23,178 bases of DNA from Streptomyces roseochromogenus subsp. oscitans DS 12.976 (GTDB lineage: Bacteria > Actinomycetota > Actinomycetes > Streptomycetales > Streptomycetaceae). Shown piece after piece: positions 1 through 7,570 of the stretch (positions are counted from its first letter, which is position 1; each line of letters starts with the position of its first letter). The DNA is taken from assembly GCF_000497445.1 (NCBI RefSeq), contig NZ_CM002286.1, forward strand, positions 80,593 to 103,770, written 5' to 3'. A program made the position numbers and the translations under genes. A model generated the notes under the pieces. That model saw only the letters and a program-made list of their open reading frames with translations, had not been told where the DNA came from and did no database searches.

Positions 1-2
1 AT

Positions 3-251
3 TTGATCAAACTCGGCATGAGCAATGATCCACAGAGGCGTCGGAGGGATCTGGCCACAGGCCTCGCGACACGTCTTGACCTGCTCTGGTCCCACCCGGG
101 AGGTCTCTCCCTCGAAGCCTTCCTTCACCGTCGCTTCGCCCGCCGACGAGTCCGGGGTGAATGGTTTGACTTCGCCGATGTTGATGCCGTGGCGCTTCTT
201 CGGCGTGCGGCAGCCGATTTTGAGTCGGGGTCACATGATGTCGCGCTCTAG
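3..251 (+). CDS. GIY-YIG (T5orf172/Mug113-like) protein, C-terminal part, cut by the window edge
   Basis: The 82 readable residues match the end of a T5orf172-type GIY-YIG domain: IKLGMSNDPQRR at the start, then an aromatic/hydrophobic stretch, LEAFLHRRFA and the closing RVRGEWFDF. In this family the domain sits alone or at the C-terminus of phage and plasmid proteins and resembles GIY-YIG endonucleases; a nuclease role is inferred here, not shown. The GIY and YIG residues would lie upstream, outside the window. The first codon seen (TTG at 3) is probably internal, since the domain is already under way there. The gene ends at TAG 249-251 and no gene follows on the same strand for about 900 bases. 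Confidence 0.6.
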   Translation: MIKLGMSNDPQRRRRDLATGLATRLDLLWSHPGGLSLEAFLHRRFARRRVRGEWFDFADVDAVALLRRAAADFESGSHDVAL

Positions 252-271
252 GGACATCACCCTGAATCCGA

Positions 272-388
272 CACGTGGCCCCTGGGGATCCCTGGAGTAT
301 CGCGGGAACGGTAGGGTGGCCCAGAACGTTGATCAAAAAGGAAGTGGCCCCATCCACCGGCCTTGGAAAAGCCAGGAGGGGCCACGTG
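272..388. repeat. Long-spaced inverted repeat centred on CACGTGG
   Basis: CACGTGGCCCCTGG at 272-285 is mirrored by CCAGGAGGGGCCACGTGG at 371-389. The second arm carries extra bases in the middle. The spacing of about 85 bp is too long for a simple terminator and fits paired protein-binding sites. The role is unknown. Confidence 0.4.
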
Positions 389-709
389 GCCGACGGACCT
401 TTGTGGTGGGGGTCCGGAAGCCTGCCGAGCACCCTTTTCGCGAGAAGGAAGGTGCCGACGTGATCAGGGTACCCGTACCCGCACGCGCACACACCGCACC
501 CCGCCGTGGGGTCAGCAGCCTTGCCGGTTGCTGGTCCGTCGACGGGGCGCTTGTGTTGTCCGCACGCACCCCGGGCCGCACCTCTGGTGAGGGGGCCGGG
601 ATGACGTAGTCGTCGGGGGGCGGCGCCCGCATCGCGGGTCTTCATGCCGCCCCGGGCCACCCAGCCATAGGTGATTCGCCGTCACCCAGGCTCAGCGCCC
701 ATCTGCCAC

Positions 710-815
710 CGGAGGGTTTCGCCGCCCTCCGAAGGGATTGTTCGCCCGGTTCGCACCCGGCCGAACAGTTCGATTTCAGGTTCCGCAACCTGCTGAAGCA
801 CCCCGAGGGGGCTTC
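710..815. repeat. Three consecutive hairpins upstream of the large winged-helix gene
   Basis: Hairpin 1 (710-731) pairs CGGAGGG with CCCTCCG. Hairpin 2 (739-767) pairs TGTTCG-C-CCGG with CCGG-C-CGAACA, with one mismatch. Hairpin 3 (795-815) pairs GAAGC and CCCC with GGGG and GCTTC around a very short loop. Hairpin 2 is followed by a further CGAAC-A-GTTCG palindrome at 762-772. Serial hairpins of this kind occur in origins, in telomere-proximal DNA and in multi-operator promoters of actinobacterial replicons. Which one applies cannot be told from sequence alone. Confidence 0.45.
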
Positions 816-916
816 TTTGTGCCGTCTTCCAGAGAAGGAGGCCGTCGCCATTTTGCACGACGAGTTTGTCCTGCGCCAGCCTGCCCACGCCCGGTTGCTC
901 CGGTTTTGCGGGCTGG

Positions 917-936
917 ATGCGTCTGATGTGACGCAT
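917..936. promoter_or_regulatory. Perfect palindrome ATGCGTC-N6-GACGCAT
   Basis: Two perfect 7-bp arms (917-923 and 930-936) surround a 6-bp spacer, the usual geometry of a dimeric helix-turn-helix operator. It lies about 240 bp upstream of the large winged-helix gene, which is a candidate to bind it. This is inference. Confidence 0.4.
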
Positions 937-1175
937 TCCTGTGGTTGTTTTCTGCCCTTTTGTGAGGTCACTCGGGTAGTTGGGTGGGGGAGGGGTGTCA
1001 CATCCGGCCGTTTCGGTGTCCCCCTTCCCTGCGTGATCTTCGAACTGTCAGCGTTCGTGTGCGCCGGTCCTGAGCAGGCTGTGGCGTGCTCCGTTGCGTA
1101 CGAATCCGCCCGGGGCCGCCGACTCGCCCGTGGTATTCGGCCGTCTGGCTGGGTGTGGTCAGCCGGGGGTCTGCG

Positions 1176-3731
1176 GTGACTGCCGCAGCAGCTGCGACGG
1201 ATGTTTCACCGTCGACGTCGGTCGGCAAGGGTGCGCGGCGGCTGCGGTCGATGCCAGCCTGCGGGAAGCCGGACAGCAAGGGCCCGGAGGACCCGCTGCG
1301 TCTTGGTCGCGCGATGCGGCTGCGGTTGCTCGCCGCGGTCCAGGCGCTGCTGGCGGACCCGTCGATCGCCGGGTTGAAGGACGCGCCGAAGTTGGCGGCA
1401 GTGGTGCTGTACGCGAAGTCGCGGGCTCCCAGGGGCGCGAAGAACGACAACCAGACGTCGATCTGGGTCGCGGAGCTTGGCCGGTGGCTGGGGGTGGGTG
1501 AGTCGTCGGTCCACCGCAACGTGCTGTCCCCGATGCGGAAGTCGGACGCGCTGCACACGAAGGTGGTGACGGACACACAGGGTCACCCGACCGGCCTTGA
1601 ATGCCTGCTCATGCCCCTGTGGCGCGCCCGCAAGAGCGGCGGGGCCGTCCACCCTCTGGCGTTGTCGAAGGCGGAGCTGGCGACGCTGCTGCGCCTGATC
1701 GAGGCGCTGTTCGGGCCGGGCTGGGCGCCGGAGGGCAAGGAGCCGACGCCGCCGGGGCTGCTGGCCGGCCGGACCGGCAAGGGGGCTGCGACCGACCGGC
1801 TCGGGCTGCTGCTGATGGTGCTGACCACCCGTGCCTCGGGCTGGCTGCAACTGTGCGGCGGCTCGGTGAAGGCGCGGGAGGGGCGCGGCGCGGCGACGCT
1901 GGCCCGGCTGCTGGGCTGCTCGCCGGCCGGGGCGCGGAAGGTGCTGGCCCGGTTGACGGAGGCCGGGGTGGTGGCGCGTGAGCACAAGGCGACGGCGACG
2001 CGGATGCGCGGTCGTGGCCGGGTCATGCTGCTGCCAGTGGCCCGCGCGTACGGCCGGACGCTGGTCTCTGCGGAGGCCGTTTCGGGCTCCGGGACGGTGT
2101 TTTCGCAGCGTCCCGTTGGTGCAGTCGGAGATCATGGTCAGGCCGGTGCTGCTGGTGCCCTTGGTACCTCTGGGATCGGCGGTGCTGAGCAGGTCGGGGA
2201 AGCTGGGGATCAGGAGCGTCCCGATAGTGCAGAGCTCCACGCAGACCACGCTTCTGTGGTTATTCCCGTAGTTCCCCCGCAGCTCTCTTGTGGTTTTTCC
2301 GGCGAAGGCCGTGGGGCTGAAGGCCGTCGGTCGGAGCGCGCGTGCGTGCGCGAGGACCAGGCCGCAGACGGCCAGGCCGCCGTTGTCGAGTCGGCGTCGT
2401 CGGTGGCCGAGGACGGCCCGCTGCGCGGGGAAAAGCCGGAGAAGTCCCCGGTCGAAGGGCGTGATGGGCAGCGTGCTGCCGGGGCTGGAGCCGGTGGCCG
2501 ACCGAAGGCCGTGGGTGGTCGAAAGACGCAGCAGCGGAGGGCGGGCCTTCCGGCTGATCTTCGTCTGCGGGTGGCCCTGGGGCCGGTGGCATGGCTGTGG
2601 CAGCGGCTGAGCCGGTGGCAGCAGGACCAGGTGGAAGCTGCGGCGAAGACGGAGCTGGCCCGCCTGGAGAGCCTGCTCGCGCTGCCCGGCGGTGCGCCGC
2701 GGCTGCTCGCCGACCGCCTCACCGACCGCCTGCAGGAGACAGGCGGTGAGGCCCTAGTCACCAGCCCGTACGGGTGGCTGATCCGGCGGGGACTGATCCA
2801 GCGATCCTCGTGCACGGACCGGCGCTGCGACGACGGAATCCGGCTGGATACCGGGACCGGGTGCGAAAACTGCGCCAACGTGATCCACATCCGCGCCGCC
2901 CGCCGGGCCCGGATCGGCTCGGACATCGACCGGGAACTGCCCGGCCTGTCCGCCAGGGAGCGCCGGCGCGTCCTCGAGGACCGGCTCCGCGAGCACGCAA
3001 CAGCCGAGGCGGCGGATCTGGTGCGGCGGCGCGAGCAGGCCGCCGTCGAGCGGGCGCGCCGCGATGCCGCCCGTGCGGCTGCCCGGGAGAGGGCGGAGCG
3101 CGAGCAACAGGAGGCGGAGGCGGCGTGGCTGGCACGGGGGATGCTGCCGTGCGAGGACTGCGGCCTACCGGAATCGGCAGGTCTTTGCCCACAGTGCACC
3201 TCCCGCCGGCGCACCAAGGAGCTGGCGCGCCACACGGAGACTCTCATCCGGGAGGCGGTCGAGCTGGCCGTCGCCGCACGGGCCGACCTCACCGACCCCG
3301 ACGCGGTCAGGGCGATGATCGAGCAGTGCGAGCGAGACACCCGGACTCTGCTGGCGGCGGCATGCGAGCGTGCCTGCTGCCAGGATGAGGACCCGGACGC
3401 GGTGGCCCACACCGCACCGCAGGTGGCACGGCGGATCCGGGACGAGCGTCGCGAGGCGGCACTGCGTCGGCTGGCCCGGTCCGAGGACGCCGAAGCGGAG
3501 GCACAGCGGGCGTTCCAGAGTGAGCAGGGCCGCCGCTGGTACCGGCACAACCCGACCAGTGCGGGGGCCGTCGCGCCGGCGACGAAGGCCGCCTACACCG
3601 CCCGGGAGCGTGCCGCCGAGTACCTGCTGACGTCGCGACTGGAGCAGCTGCGTGCGCAGACGGCGGTACGGCTGACCCGGCTGGCCGCCCGGCCGCTGGA
3701 CGGCGGCACGGCCAGGGCGGTGATCGCGTAA
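1176..3731 (+). CDS. Large DNA-binding protein with two winged-helix-like domains and two Cys4 clusters
   Basis: An 851-residue protein. Residues about 45-150 and 203-290 each look like a winged helix: the first contains AELGRWLGVGESSVHRNVL, the second TLARLLGCSPAGARKVLARL followed by a basic wing. A low-complexity linker (about 300-470) leads to a second conserved half with two putative zinc clusters, C546-x4-C551-x11-C563-x2-C566 and C659-x2-C662-x8-C671-x2-C674. These flank and interrupt a long Arg/Glu/Ala-rich helical stretch, probably coiled coil. Similar proteins occur widely in Streptomyces accessory DNA, annotated only as helix-turn-helix proteins. I chose GTG 1176; the frame stays open to GTG 1086, but conservation begins near residue 40. 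A role in plasmid replication or maintenance is possible from size and the palindromic upstream region, but is unproven. Transcriptional regulation is the main alternative. Confidence 0.75.
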   Translation: MTAAAAATDVSPSTSVGKGARRLRSMPACGKPDSKGPEDPLRLGRAMRLRLLAAVQALLADPSIAGLKDAPKLAAVVLYAKSRAPRGAKNDNQTSIWVAELGRWLGVGESSVHRNVLSPMRKSDALHTKVVTDTQGHPTGLECLLMPLWRARKSGGAVHPLALSKAELATLLRLIEALFGPGWAPEGKEPTPPGLLAGRTGKGAATDRLGLLLMVLTTRASGWLQLCGGSVKAREGRGAATLARLLGCSPAGARKVLARLTEAGVVAREHKATATRMRGRGRVMLLPVARAYGRTLVSAEAVSGSGTVFSQRPVGAVGDHGQAGAAGALGTSGIGGAEQVGEAGDQERPDSAELHADHASVVIPVVPPQLSCGFSGEGRGAEGRRSERACVREDQAADGQAAVVESASSVAEDGPLRGEKPEKSPVEGRDGQRAAGAGAGGRPKAVGGRKTQQRRAGLPADLRLRVALGPVAWLWQRLSRWQQDQVEAAAKTELARLESLLALPGGAPRLLADRLTDRLQETGGEALVTSPYGWLIRRGLIQRSSCTDRRCDDGIRLDTGTGCENCANVIHIRAARRARIGSDIDRELPGLSARERRRVLEDRLREHATAEAADLVRRREQAAVERARRDAARAAARERAEREQQEAEAAWLARGMLPCEDCGLPESAGLCPQCTSRRRTKELARHTETLIREAVELAVAARADLTDPDAVRAMIEQCERDTRTLLAAACERACCQDEDPDAVAHTAPQVARRIRDERREAALRRLARSEDAEAEAQRAFQSEQGRRWYRHNPTSAGAVAPATKAAYTARERAAEYLLTSRLEQLRAQTAVRLTRLAARPLDGGTARAVIA

Positions 3732-3776
3732 GCACTGAGCTGAGCGGCAGCTATCTCGCCCGCCAGGCCCTGACCG

Positions 3777-3791
3777 CGCCGCCAGGCGGCG
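3777..3791. terminator. GC-rich hairpin after the large winged-helix gene
   Basis: CGCCGCC-A-GGCGGCG, with perfect 7-bp arms, begins 46 bp after the stop of the preceding gene. The loop is a single base, so the formed stem would be shorter. No T-run follows, as is common for Streptomyces terminators. It could equally be a binding site. Confidence 0.35.
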
Positions 3792-4015
3792 GAGCGGAAC
3801 GGCGGCGCTGGCCAGATCAGCGTGACGGCCTGGCCGTCGGCGCTCCCCGGGCAGTTCGGTGCGTCGCCAGCATGTGCCAGGTAGAAACCTCCACTCTGGC
3901 CACGGAGTTGTTAACGCCGAGCAAGTCAGCCAGCCGATCCGGACCTGCCGGGCCGCCGACTGCCCCCTTGTTCACCGTCGCCGCCGGCTACCGCGACACC
4001 CTGAAGGACCACCAC

Positions 4016-4585
4016 GTGAGCGATATCGCGCAGCAGTGGGACAACATACTCGCTGCGACCTCGATCGAATGCGGACACTGCCACGGGCCTGTGTCGCCGC
4101 CACCGCCCGGGACCGTCGACCCGCACTACCTGTGCCTGAACAACGCGTTTGCCGTGTGCGCGGGCGCCGTGATGCCCGCACTCGCCCTGGAGGACTACGT
4201 GGCGCATCACCTCTTGGGCGAGATGGCCAAGCCGGCCGTCGCAGAGGAACTCACACGCGGCCTCGTCCAGTACATGGAGCTGGAACAGGCTGCACAGCAG
4301 CTGGAGTTGGCCGAGATGGAGGACCGCGCCGATGCGCCAGCCGCCGCGATCGACGCCAAGCGTGCTGAGCTTCGGCGGCACCGGAGGACAGAGCGGTACC
4401 TGATGGACGAGGACGCCTTCAGCCCCCGCTGGCTGGCCGCGTGGTGGAACACAATGGACGCGCGCTGGAAACAGCGGCTGTGCCAGATCTTCTTCACCAA
4501 GATCGAACTTCGGGCCGGTCCGGCCCCGGACTCTGCCGCGCTGCACGACGCACGGATAATCCTGCACTGGCGAGCGCGGATCTGA
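4016..4585 (+). CDS. C-terminal piece of a large serine recombinase (zinc ribbon and coiled coil only)
   Basis: The 189 residues follow the layout of the C-terminal half of large serine recombinases. A zinc beta-ribbon (CGHCHGPV, then YLCLNN and a fourth Cys in FAVCAG) is followed by LEDYVAHHLLGEM, a long charged helical stretch (ELEQAAQQLELAEMEDR and on) and a final WLAAWWNTMDARWKQRL-FFTKIEL segment like the family's C-terminal end. The N-terminal resolvase domain with its nucleophilic serine is absent, so it cannot cut DNA by itself. GTG 4016 has an upstream AAGGA and marks where good codon use begins; the frame is open to ATG 3872, but codon use there is poor. It may be a relic of an integrated element, or a retained accessory DNA-binding protein. 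Confidence 0.5.
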   Translation: MSDIAQQWDNILAATSIECGHCHGPVSPPPPGTVDPHYLCLNNAFAVCAGAVMPALALEDYVAHHLLGEMAKPAVAEELTRGLVQYMELEQAAQQLELAEMEDRADAPAAAIDAKRAELRRHRRTERYLMDEDAFSPRWLAAWWNTMDARWKQRLCQIFFTKIELRAGPAPDSAALHDARIILHWRARI

Positions 4586-4609
4586 CCGGAGCCCCGCCAG
4601 CGGATGTTC

Positions 4610-4876
4610 CTACGGTCCGGCGATCAGCCAGAGGATGAGGACGGCGTCCAGGTCCTGGCTGTAGCGGTAGACGACGGAGATTCCGCGGCCGCCGGTCTGC
4701 TCGGGCAGCAGCTCGACGACGCGGGACTCACTGCGGGGGTCGGCGTCTGGCAGGCCGCGGCCTTGCGCCGGGTTGTCTTCGAGTGAGCGGCGCACGCTCT
4801 CGACGGCGGCCCGCTCGGTCGGGCTGAGTTCGGTGAGGATCTTCTCGGCGGGGTCGCTGAAGAAGGCGTGGGTCAC
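4610..4876 (-). CDS. RelE/ParE-like small toxin candidate
   Basis: An 88-residue protein whose start overlaps the upstream gene's stop by 4 bases (ATGA, 4873-4876), so translation is coupled. Two N-terminal helices (DPAEKILTELSPTERAAV, then VRRSLEDNP) are followed by a beta-rich half (RVVELLPEQ, GISVVYRYS, AVLILWLIAGP). That is the order and size of RelE/ParE-superfamily ribosome-dependent mRNA interferases or gyrase poisons. I see no clear catalytic signature, so toxicity and mechanism are inferred from size, fold pattern and pairing with a small upstream gene. A non-toxic paired protein of unknown function is the alternative. Confidence 0.5.
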   Translation of the reverse strand: MTHAFFSDPAEKILTELSPTERAAVESVRRSLEDNPAQGRGLPDADPRSESRVVELLPEQTGGRGISVVYRYSQDLDAVLILWLIAGP

Positions 4877-5166
4877 CGGGCGGCCTCGGCGAGCTTGCGG
4901 CGCAGTTCGGCCTCAACGTCGTCGGCAGGCCGGGCGAGGGCGGCCATGGCGCCGGAGTCGTACCGCATGAGGACGCGGTGCCGGTAGGCCTGAGCGATCT
5001 CGCGGACCGCGGTCAGGTCGTCCAGCTCGATGGCGTCGAGTTCCCTCTCGAACTCCTGCCGGTCACCGGGGAAGCCCCACGTCGACAGCGCCTCGCGCAG
5101 CTCGGCGAGCGTGCGCATGGGCGGGCTGAACTGGCTGACGCCGGAGTGCTCGGGTTGAGCGGTCAC
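4873..5166 (-). CDS. Antitoxin-like partner (DUF6247-like)
   Basis: A 97-residue, mostly helical acidic protein, first gene of a two-gene operon with the toxin candidate. GTG 5166 is supported by a very strong ribosome binding site (AGGAGGAGG, about 5 bases upstream). The segment LAELREALSTWGFPGDRQEFERELDA, followed by helices with DLTAVREIAQAYRH, resembles the Streptomyces DUF6247 family, which often sits upstream of a RelE/ParE-like gene. The family assignment is from memory of the pattern. The antitoxin role is inferred from the gene order, coupling and relative sizes. No recognisable DNA-binding motif is obvious. Confidence 0.5.
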   Translation of the reverse strand: MTAQPEHSGVSQFSPPMRTLAELREALSTWGFPGDRQEFERELDAIELDDLTAVREIAQAYRHRVLMRYDSGAMAALARPADDVEAELRRKLAEAAR

Positions 5167-5291
5167 GGTGGCCTCCTCCTGGGTGCTGCATACGACGCTA
5201 CTCGGGAGCAGCTGGTCATGGGGAGAATCCCCCGACGACGGCAGCGCATCGGCCGGACACAGGCGCGTCGCCGGGGAGGACCCAGTCTCCC

Positions 5292-5870
5292 CTATGGTGG
5301 GCGGTTCTCCCCGCCGTGAGGGGTGCGGTGACCGGCCTCGGCGCGCGCCCGGTCCATGGCCCGAGCGAACTCCGGGTCGCGGTGGCGGCGCTGGTAGACA
5401 GCCGACGGGGAGATGCCGACGGCGGCAGCCGCCGCCTTCACACTGCCTTTCCTGCCCTCCCGGCGCAGCGTGTGGAGGAACCGGGCCACTCGCTGCGGGG
5501 TGAGCCGGAGCTGACGGGCGTAGCCGTACGGCACGGCGGCCTCCACGACAGCGTCACAGGCCCGCGCGTACGCCGGATCCGTCCGCCATGAACTCGGGTC
5601 ACCCTCGCCCAGGATCAGCTCTGCCCGGGCGCGGGGCACCCCGAGCGCGAGCAGCCGAAGGTACTCGGCGCGGGCGATCCGGGCGCGCTCCGCGGCGGCG
5701 TCCGGGTCGCGGCCGGCCAGCGCAATCGTGAGCCGGACATCGCTGCGGGCCGCCGCCCATACCGATGTGAGTCCGACTCCCAGGGCTTCGGCAGCATCAT
5801 CGAGGGCTTCGCCGTGCCGCAACGCTGCGATGAGCTGTTGCGCGGAGTCGAGCGAGGCGGTGCCGGTCAT
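5292..5870 (-). CDS. Double helix-turn-helix DNA-binding protein, unknown role
   Basis: A 192-residue protein with two helix-turn-helix-like segments: residues about 22-45 (ALDDAAEALGVGLTSVWAAA) and 140-172 (SVKAAAAAVGISPSAVYQRR followed by DPEFARAMDRA). The second is of the homeodomain-like type also found in phage terminase small subunits and transposon-derived regulators. Between them lies an Arg/Ala-rich helical region. ATG 5870 is chosen because good coding bias begins there. A perfect inverted repeat (5871-5894) abuts this codon and its loop holds the only TAGG-like ribosome site, suggesting autoregulation by operator binding or an RNA hairpin. Regulator versus phage packaging relic cannot be decided; no phage structural genes are near. 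Confidence 0.55.
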   Translation of the reverse strand: MTGTASLDSAQQLIAALRHGEALDDAAEALGVGLTSVWAAARSDVRLTIALAGRDPDAAAERARIARAEYLRLLALGVPRARAELILGEGDPSSWRTDPAYARACDAVVEAAVPYGYARQLRLTPQRVARFLHTLRREGRKGSVKAAAAAVGISPSAVYQRRHRDPEFARAMDRARAEAGHRTPHGGENRPP

Positions 5871-5894
5871 GGCGGCACCCTACGACGTGCCGCC
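5871..5894 (-). promoter_or_regulatory. Perfect inverted repeat abutting the start of the double-HTH gene
   Basis: GGCGGCAC-N8-GTGCCGCC, with perfect 8-bp arms, lies immediately next to the ATG at 5870-5868. In mRNA it would form a stem ending at the start codon with the weak Shine-Dalgarno in the loop. In DNA it has the shape of a dimer operator. Either reading suggests control of the adjacent gene. Confidence 0.5.
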
Positions 5895-6079
5895 GGTGGA
5901 TCCTTCGAGGACGGACACGCCATCCGCGTGGGGGTGATACGCGGGTTCTGTGGCGTGTGATCTCCGTGCTGTTCTAGGCGCACCAGCGGGTCCTCCGCGC
6001 TGGAAGCCGGTGACCGTCCGACTTTGGAGAATCACCGCATGCCCCCCGGTTTCCCCGCTGGCGTCCAGGAACCAGGGGG

Positions 6080-6940
6080 TCAGATCAGCTGAGCCCGGCG
6101 GTCGGCGGCCAGGCGGTGCACCTTGCCCGCGACGTTCGCCAGCAGCTCCACCGCCTGGGCACGGTCGAGTGCGGCCCCGGCGATGGCCTCCTCGTCGTCG
6201 TGGATGAAGGCGCTCAGGTGCGAGTAGATGTCCTCCACCTCGAGCATCCAGCGCTCCAGCACGCTGCGGTCCCGGGACTTCTTGTCCCGGATCGTCGGCG
6301 CCTGCTTCCGGGTGTCGTAGGCGACGCGGACCGCGTCGAGCGCCTGGCGCAGCTCGGCGGCGACCGCGTTGAAGATGCCGTCGCGGATGTAGCTGCGCGC
6401 CGTCCGCAGCCGTCCCGCCGCCTTCTGCAGCTCCGGGTCGTCGGTGATCGGCACCATCACGTCGATGTACGAGGCCGAGCTGACCTTCTCCATCTGCGTG
6501 CTCCACTGCTCCGAGAAGACTTCGACCGCCAGGTCGCCGCCCGAGGAGAACTCGAAGCCGACCGGATCGCCTCCCACGGAGATGCCGCGCAGTCTTCGCA
6601 GCACCAGCCACAGCGCGCCGCCGGCCCGCAGTTCCTCAGTCTCCAGCAGCGCCTGGCCGCTCACGTGGCCGACGAAGACGGTCTGGTTGGGAGAGACCGT
6701 GACGTTGACGGCCTGCTGCACCGAGACCAGGGCCAGTTCCTGCAGGTCGTGGCTCGGGTTCTGGCCCACCAGCAGGGTCGCCGAGAGCAGCAGACTGGTC
6801 TGCGGTGTGGCCTGGTTCGCCCATGTACGGAGGGACAGCTCGAGGCGGGCGCCGCCGAGTACGGGCTGAAGCCGCAGTCCCTTGGGGGCCTCCTCCAGCC
6901 AGAGGGTGTTTCCGTTGGGCAGGTTGAGCGAGCCGGTCAT
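6080..6940 (-). CDS. Unknown protein with a HEPN-like helical C-terminal region
   Basis: A 286-residue soluble protein, no signal peptide or membrane segment. I do not recognise the family. Residues 1-165 look beta-rich (alternating hydrophobic strands such as LRLQPVLGGARLELSL and QTVFVGHVSGQALL). Residues about 172-282 are helical and contain SYIRDGIFNAVAAELRQALDAVR, then RSVLERWMLEVEDIYSHLSAFIHDD. The helical layout with a late conserved-looking His (H247) is reminiscent of HEPN domains, but I cannot identify a definite R-x4-6-H motif. ATG 6940 has a GAGAGG ribosome binding site 5 bases upstream; the frame is open further upstream but with poor codon use. The gene stands alone between a regulator and decayed mobile DNA. 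A defence role would be speculative. Confidence 0.6.
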   Translation of the reverse strand: MTGSLNLPNGNTLWLEEAPKGLRLQPVLGGARLELSLRTWANQATPQTSLLLSATLLVGQNPSHDLQELALVSVQQAVNVTVSPNQTVFVGHVSGQALLETEELRAGGALWLVLRRLRGISVGGDPVGFEFSSGGDLAVEVFSEQWSTQMEKVSSASYIDVMVPITDDPELQKAAGRLRTARSYIRDGIFNAVAAELRQALDAVRVAYDTRKQAPTIRDKKSRDRSVLERWMLEVEDIYSHLSAFIHDDEEAIAGAALDRAQAVELLANVAGKVHRLAADRRAQLI

Positions 6941-6950
6941 CGGCGCCTCT

Positions 6951-7000
6951 CTTCTGATTAGAGGTGTGCTGAGAGAGTGGACCGGCACCGGGATCAGAAG
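6951..7000. promoter_or_regulatory. Spaced inverted repeat upstream of the HEPN-like gene
   Basis: CTTCTGAT (6951-6958) and ATCAGAAG (6993-7000) are perfect complements 34 bp apart, just upstream of the ATG at 6940 on the minus strand. Possible paired operator half-sites; no function shown. Confidence 0.3.
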
Positions 7001-7041
7001 CAATGCAATTCGGCTGCTGATCCAGCGGACTTGCGCCGTGG

Positions 7042-7173
7042 CCTGGGCTCGTTCGGTGGTTGGCCGTTCTGCTCCTCCCCGAGGGCTTCGACACCTCCCG
7101 CTGGCCGCGGGCCAAGTACATCCCGCTGCGCGCCGTCGAGGAGCGCCTGCCCGGGGAGTGCGACCGCCCGTGA
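7042..7173 (+). pseudogene. C-terminal fragment of an unknown mobile-element protein
   Basis: A short stretch with coding-like codon use ends in LRAVEERLPGECDRP and a TGA that overlaps the GTG of the recombinase remnant (GTGA, 7170-7173). Readable residues include VLLLPEGFDTSRWPRAKYIP. No start codon or upstream half of the gene is visible before about 7040. The overlap suggests it was once the upstream partner of the integrase in an operon. Confidence 0.35.
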
Positions 7174-7570
7174 CCGTGATCCTGGAGGCGGCGGCCGCCG
7201 TCGACGTCGCCGAGCCGGACAGGGCTCCGGCACTGCTGGAGCCGGCGGCCGCCGAGCGCCAGGCGCTCATCGAGCGGTGGGCCGAACGTCACGGCGTCGA
7301 CGCCGCCCGGCGCCTGGCCGAGGCCGAGGATCTGGCCGATGCGGTCGCCGCCGAGATCACCCCGGAGAACACCGTCGACACCTACGCCAAGAGCTGGCGG
7401 GTGTGGGAACGGTTCTGCGCCGCCACCGAGCTGCCGGAGCTGGAGGGTTACCGGGGGGGCTGGTGGCGTTCGTGACGTGGATGCTGCGCGAGGGCTACCC
7501 CGGGCCAGGTCCGGCTCACCGCGGTGCTCGCGCTGGTCCTGGAGGCGTCTGCCCGGCGCGGACGTCCCTC
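7170..7570 (+). pseudogene. Tyrosine recombinase (integrase) remnant with frameshifts
   Basis: The reading begins at GTG 7170 and contains the SAM-like core-binding pattern of actinobacterial tyrosine recombinases: ITPENTVDTYAKSWRVWERFC. The frame is lost in a run of seven G (7453-7459), where it would stop at 7473-7475. The next frame continues the family pattern as LVAFVTWMLREGYPG, and the first frame resumes near 7503 with GQVRLTAVLALVLEASARRG. Similarity ends near 7570, where a gene on the other strand begins. The catalytic domain (Arg-His-Arg-Tyr) is missing entirely, so the enzyme is dead. The two compensating shifts could be partly sequencing error in homopolymers, but the truncation is not. 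Confidence 0.55.

Larger units (their letters stand above)
252..1175. other. 0.9 kb region without a convincing gene, rich in inverted repeats
   Basis: Frames that stay open here have poor third-position G/C bias and resemble nothing known, so I call no gene. The stretch holds an inverted repeat with arms about 100 bp apart (272-388), three hairpins in a row (710-815), a perfect 7-bp-arm palindrome (917-936) and a cluster of GTTCG/CGAAC pentamers (740-772 and 1041-1057). It lies directly upstream of the large winged-helix gene. Regulation of that gene, or an origin or partition site, is possible. I recognise no published Streptomyces origin or telomere sequence in it. Confidence 0.55.

Noticed and set aside
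740..772. GTTCG/CGAAC cluster as LexA boxes
   Set aside because: The spacing between half-sites (1 or 7 or more bases) does not fit the GAAC-N4-GTTC geometry of actinobacterial LexA sites.
640..1000. Palindromes as a Streptomyces telomere
   Set aside because: The region is internal, and I see none of the typical terminal start sequence or the dense overlapping palindromes of known telomeres, nor tap/tpg genes.
2210..3550. A 446-codon minus-strand open frame
   Set aside because: Ser/Arg/Ala-rich translation antisense to the large winged-helix gene, whose own strand has the zinc clusters and wing patterns; a high-GC shadow.
6116..6961. A 281-codon plus-strand open frame
   Set aside because: His/Arg/Gln-rich antisense translation of the minus-strand gene at 6080-6940, which has the better ribosome site and codon use.
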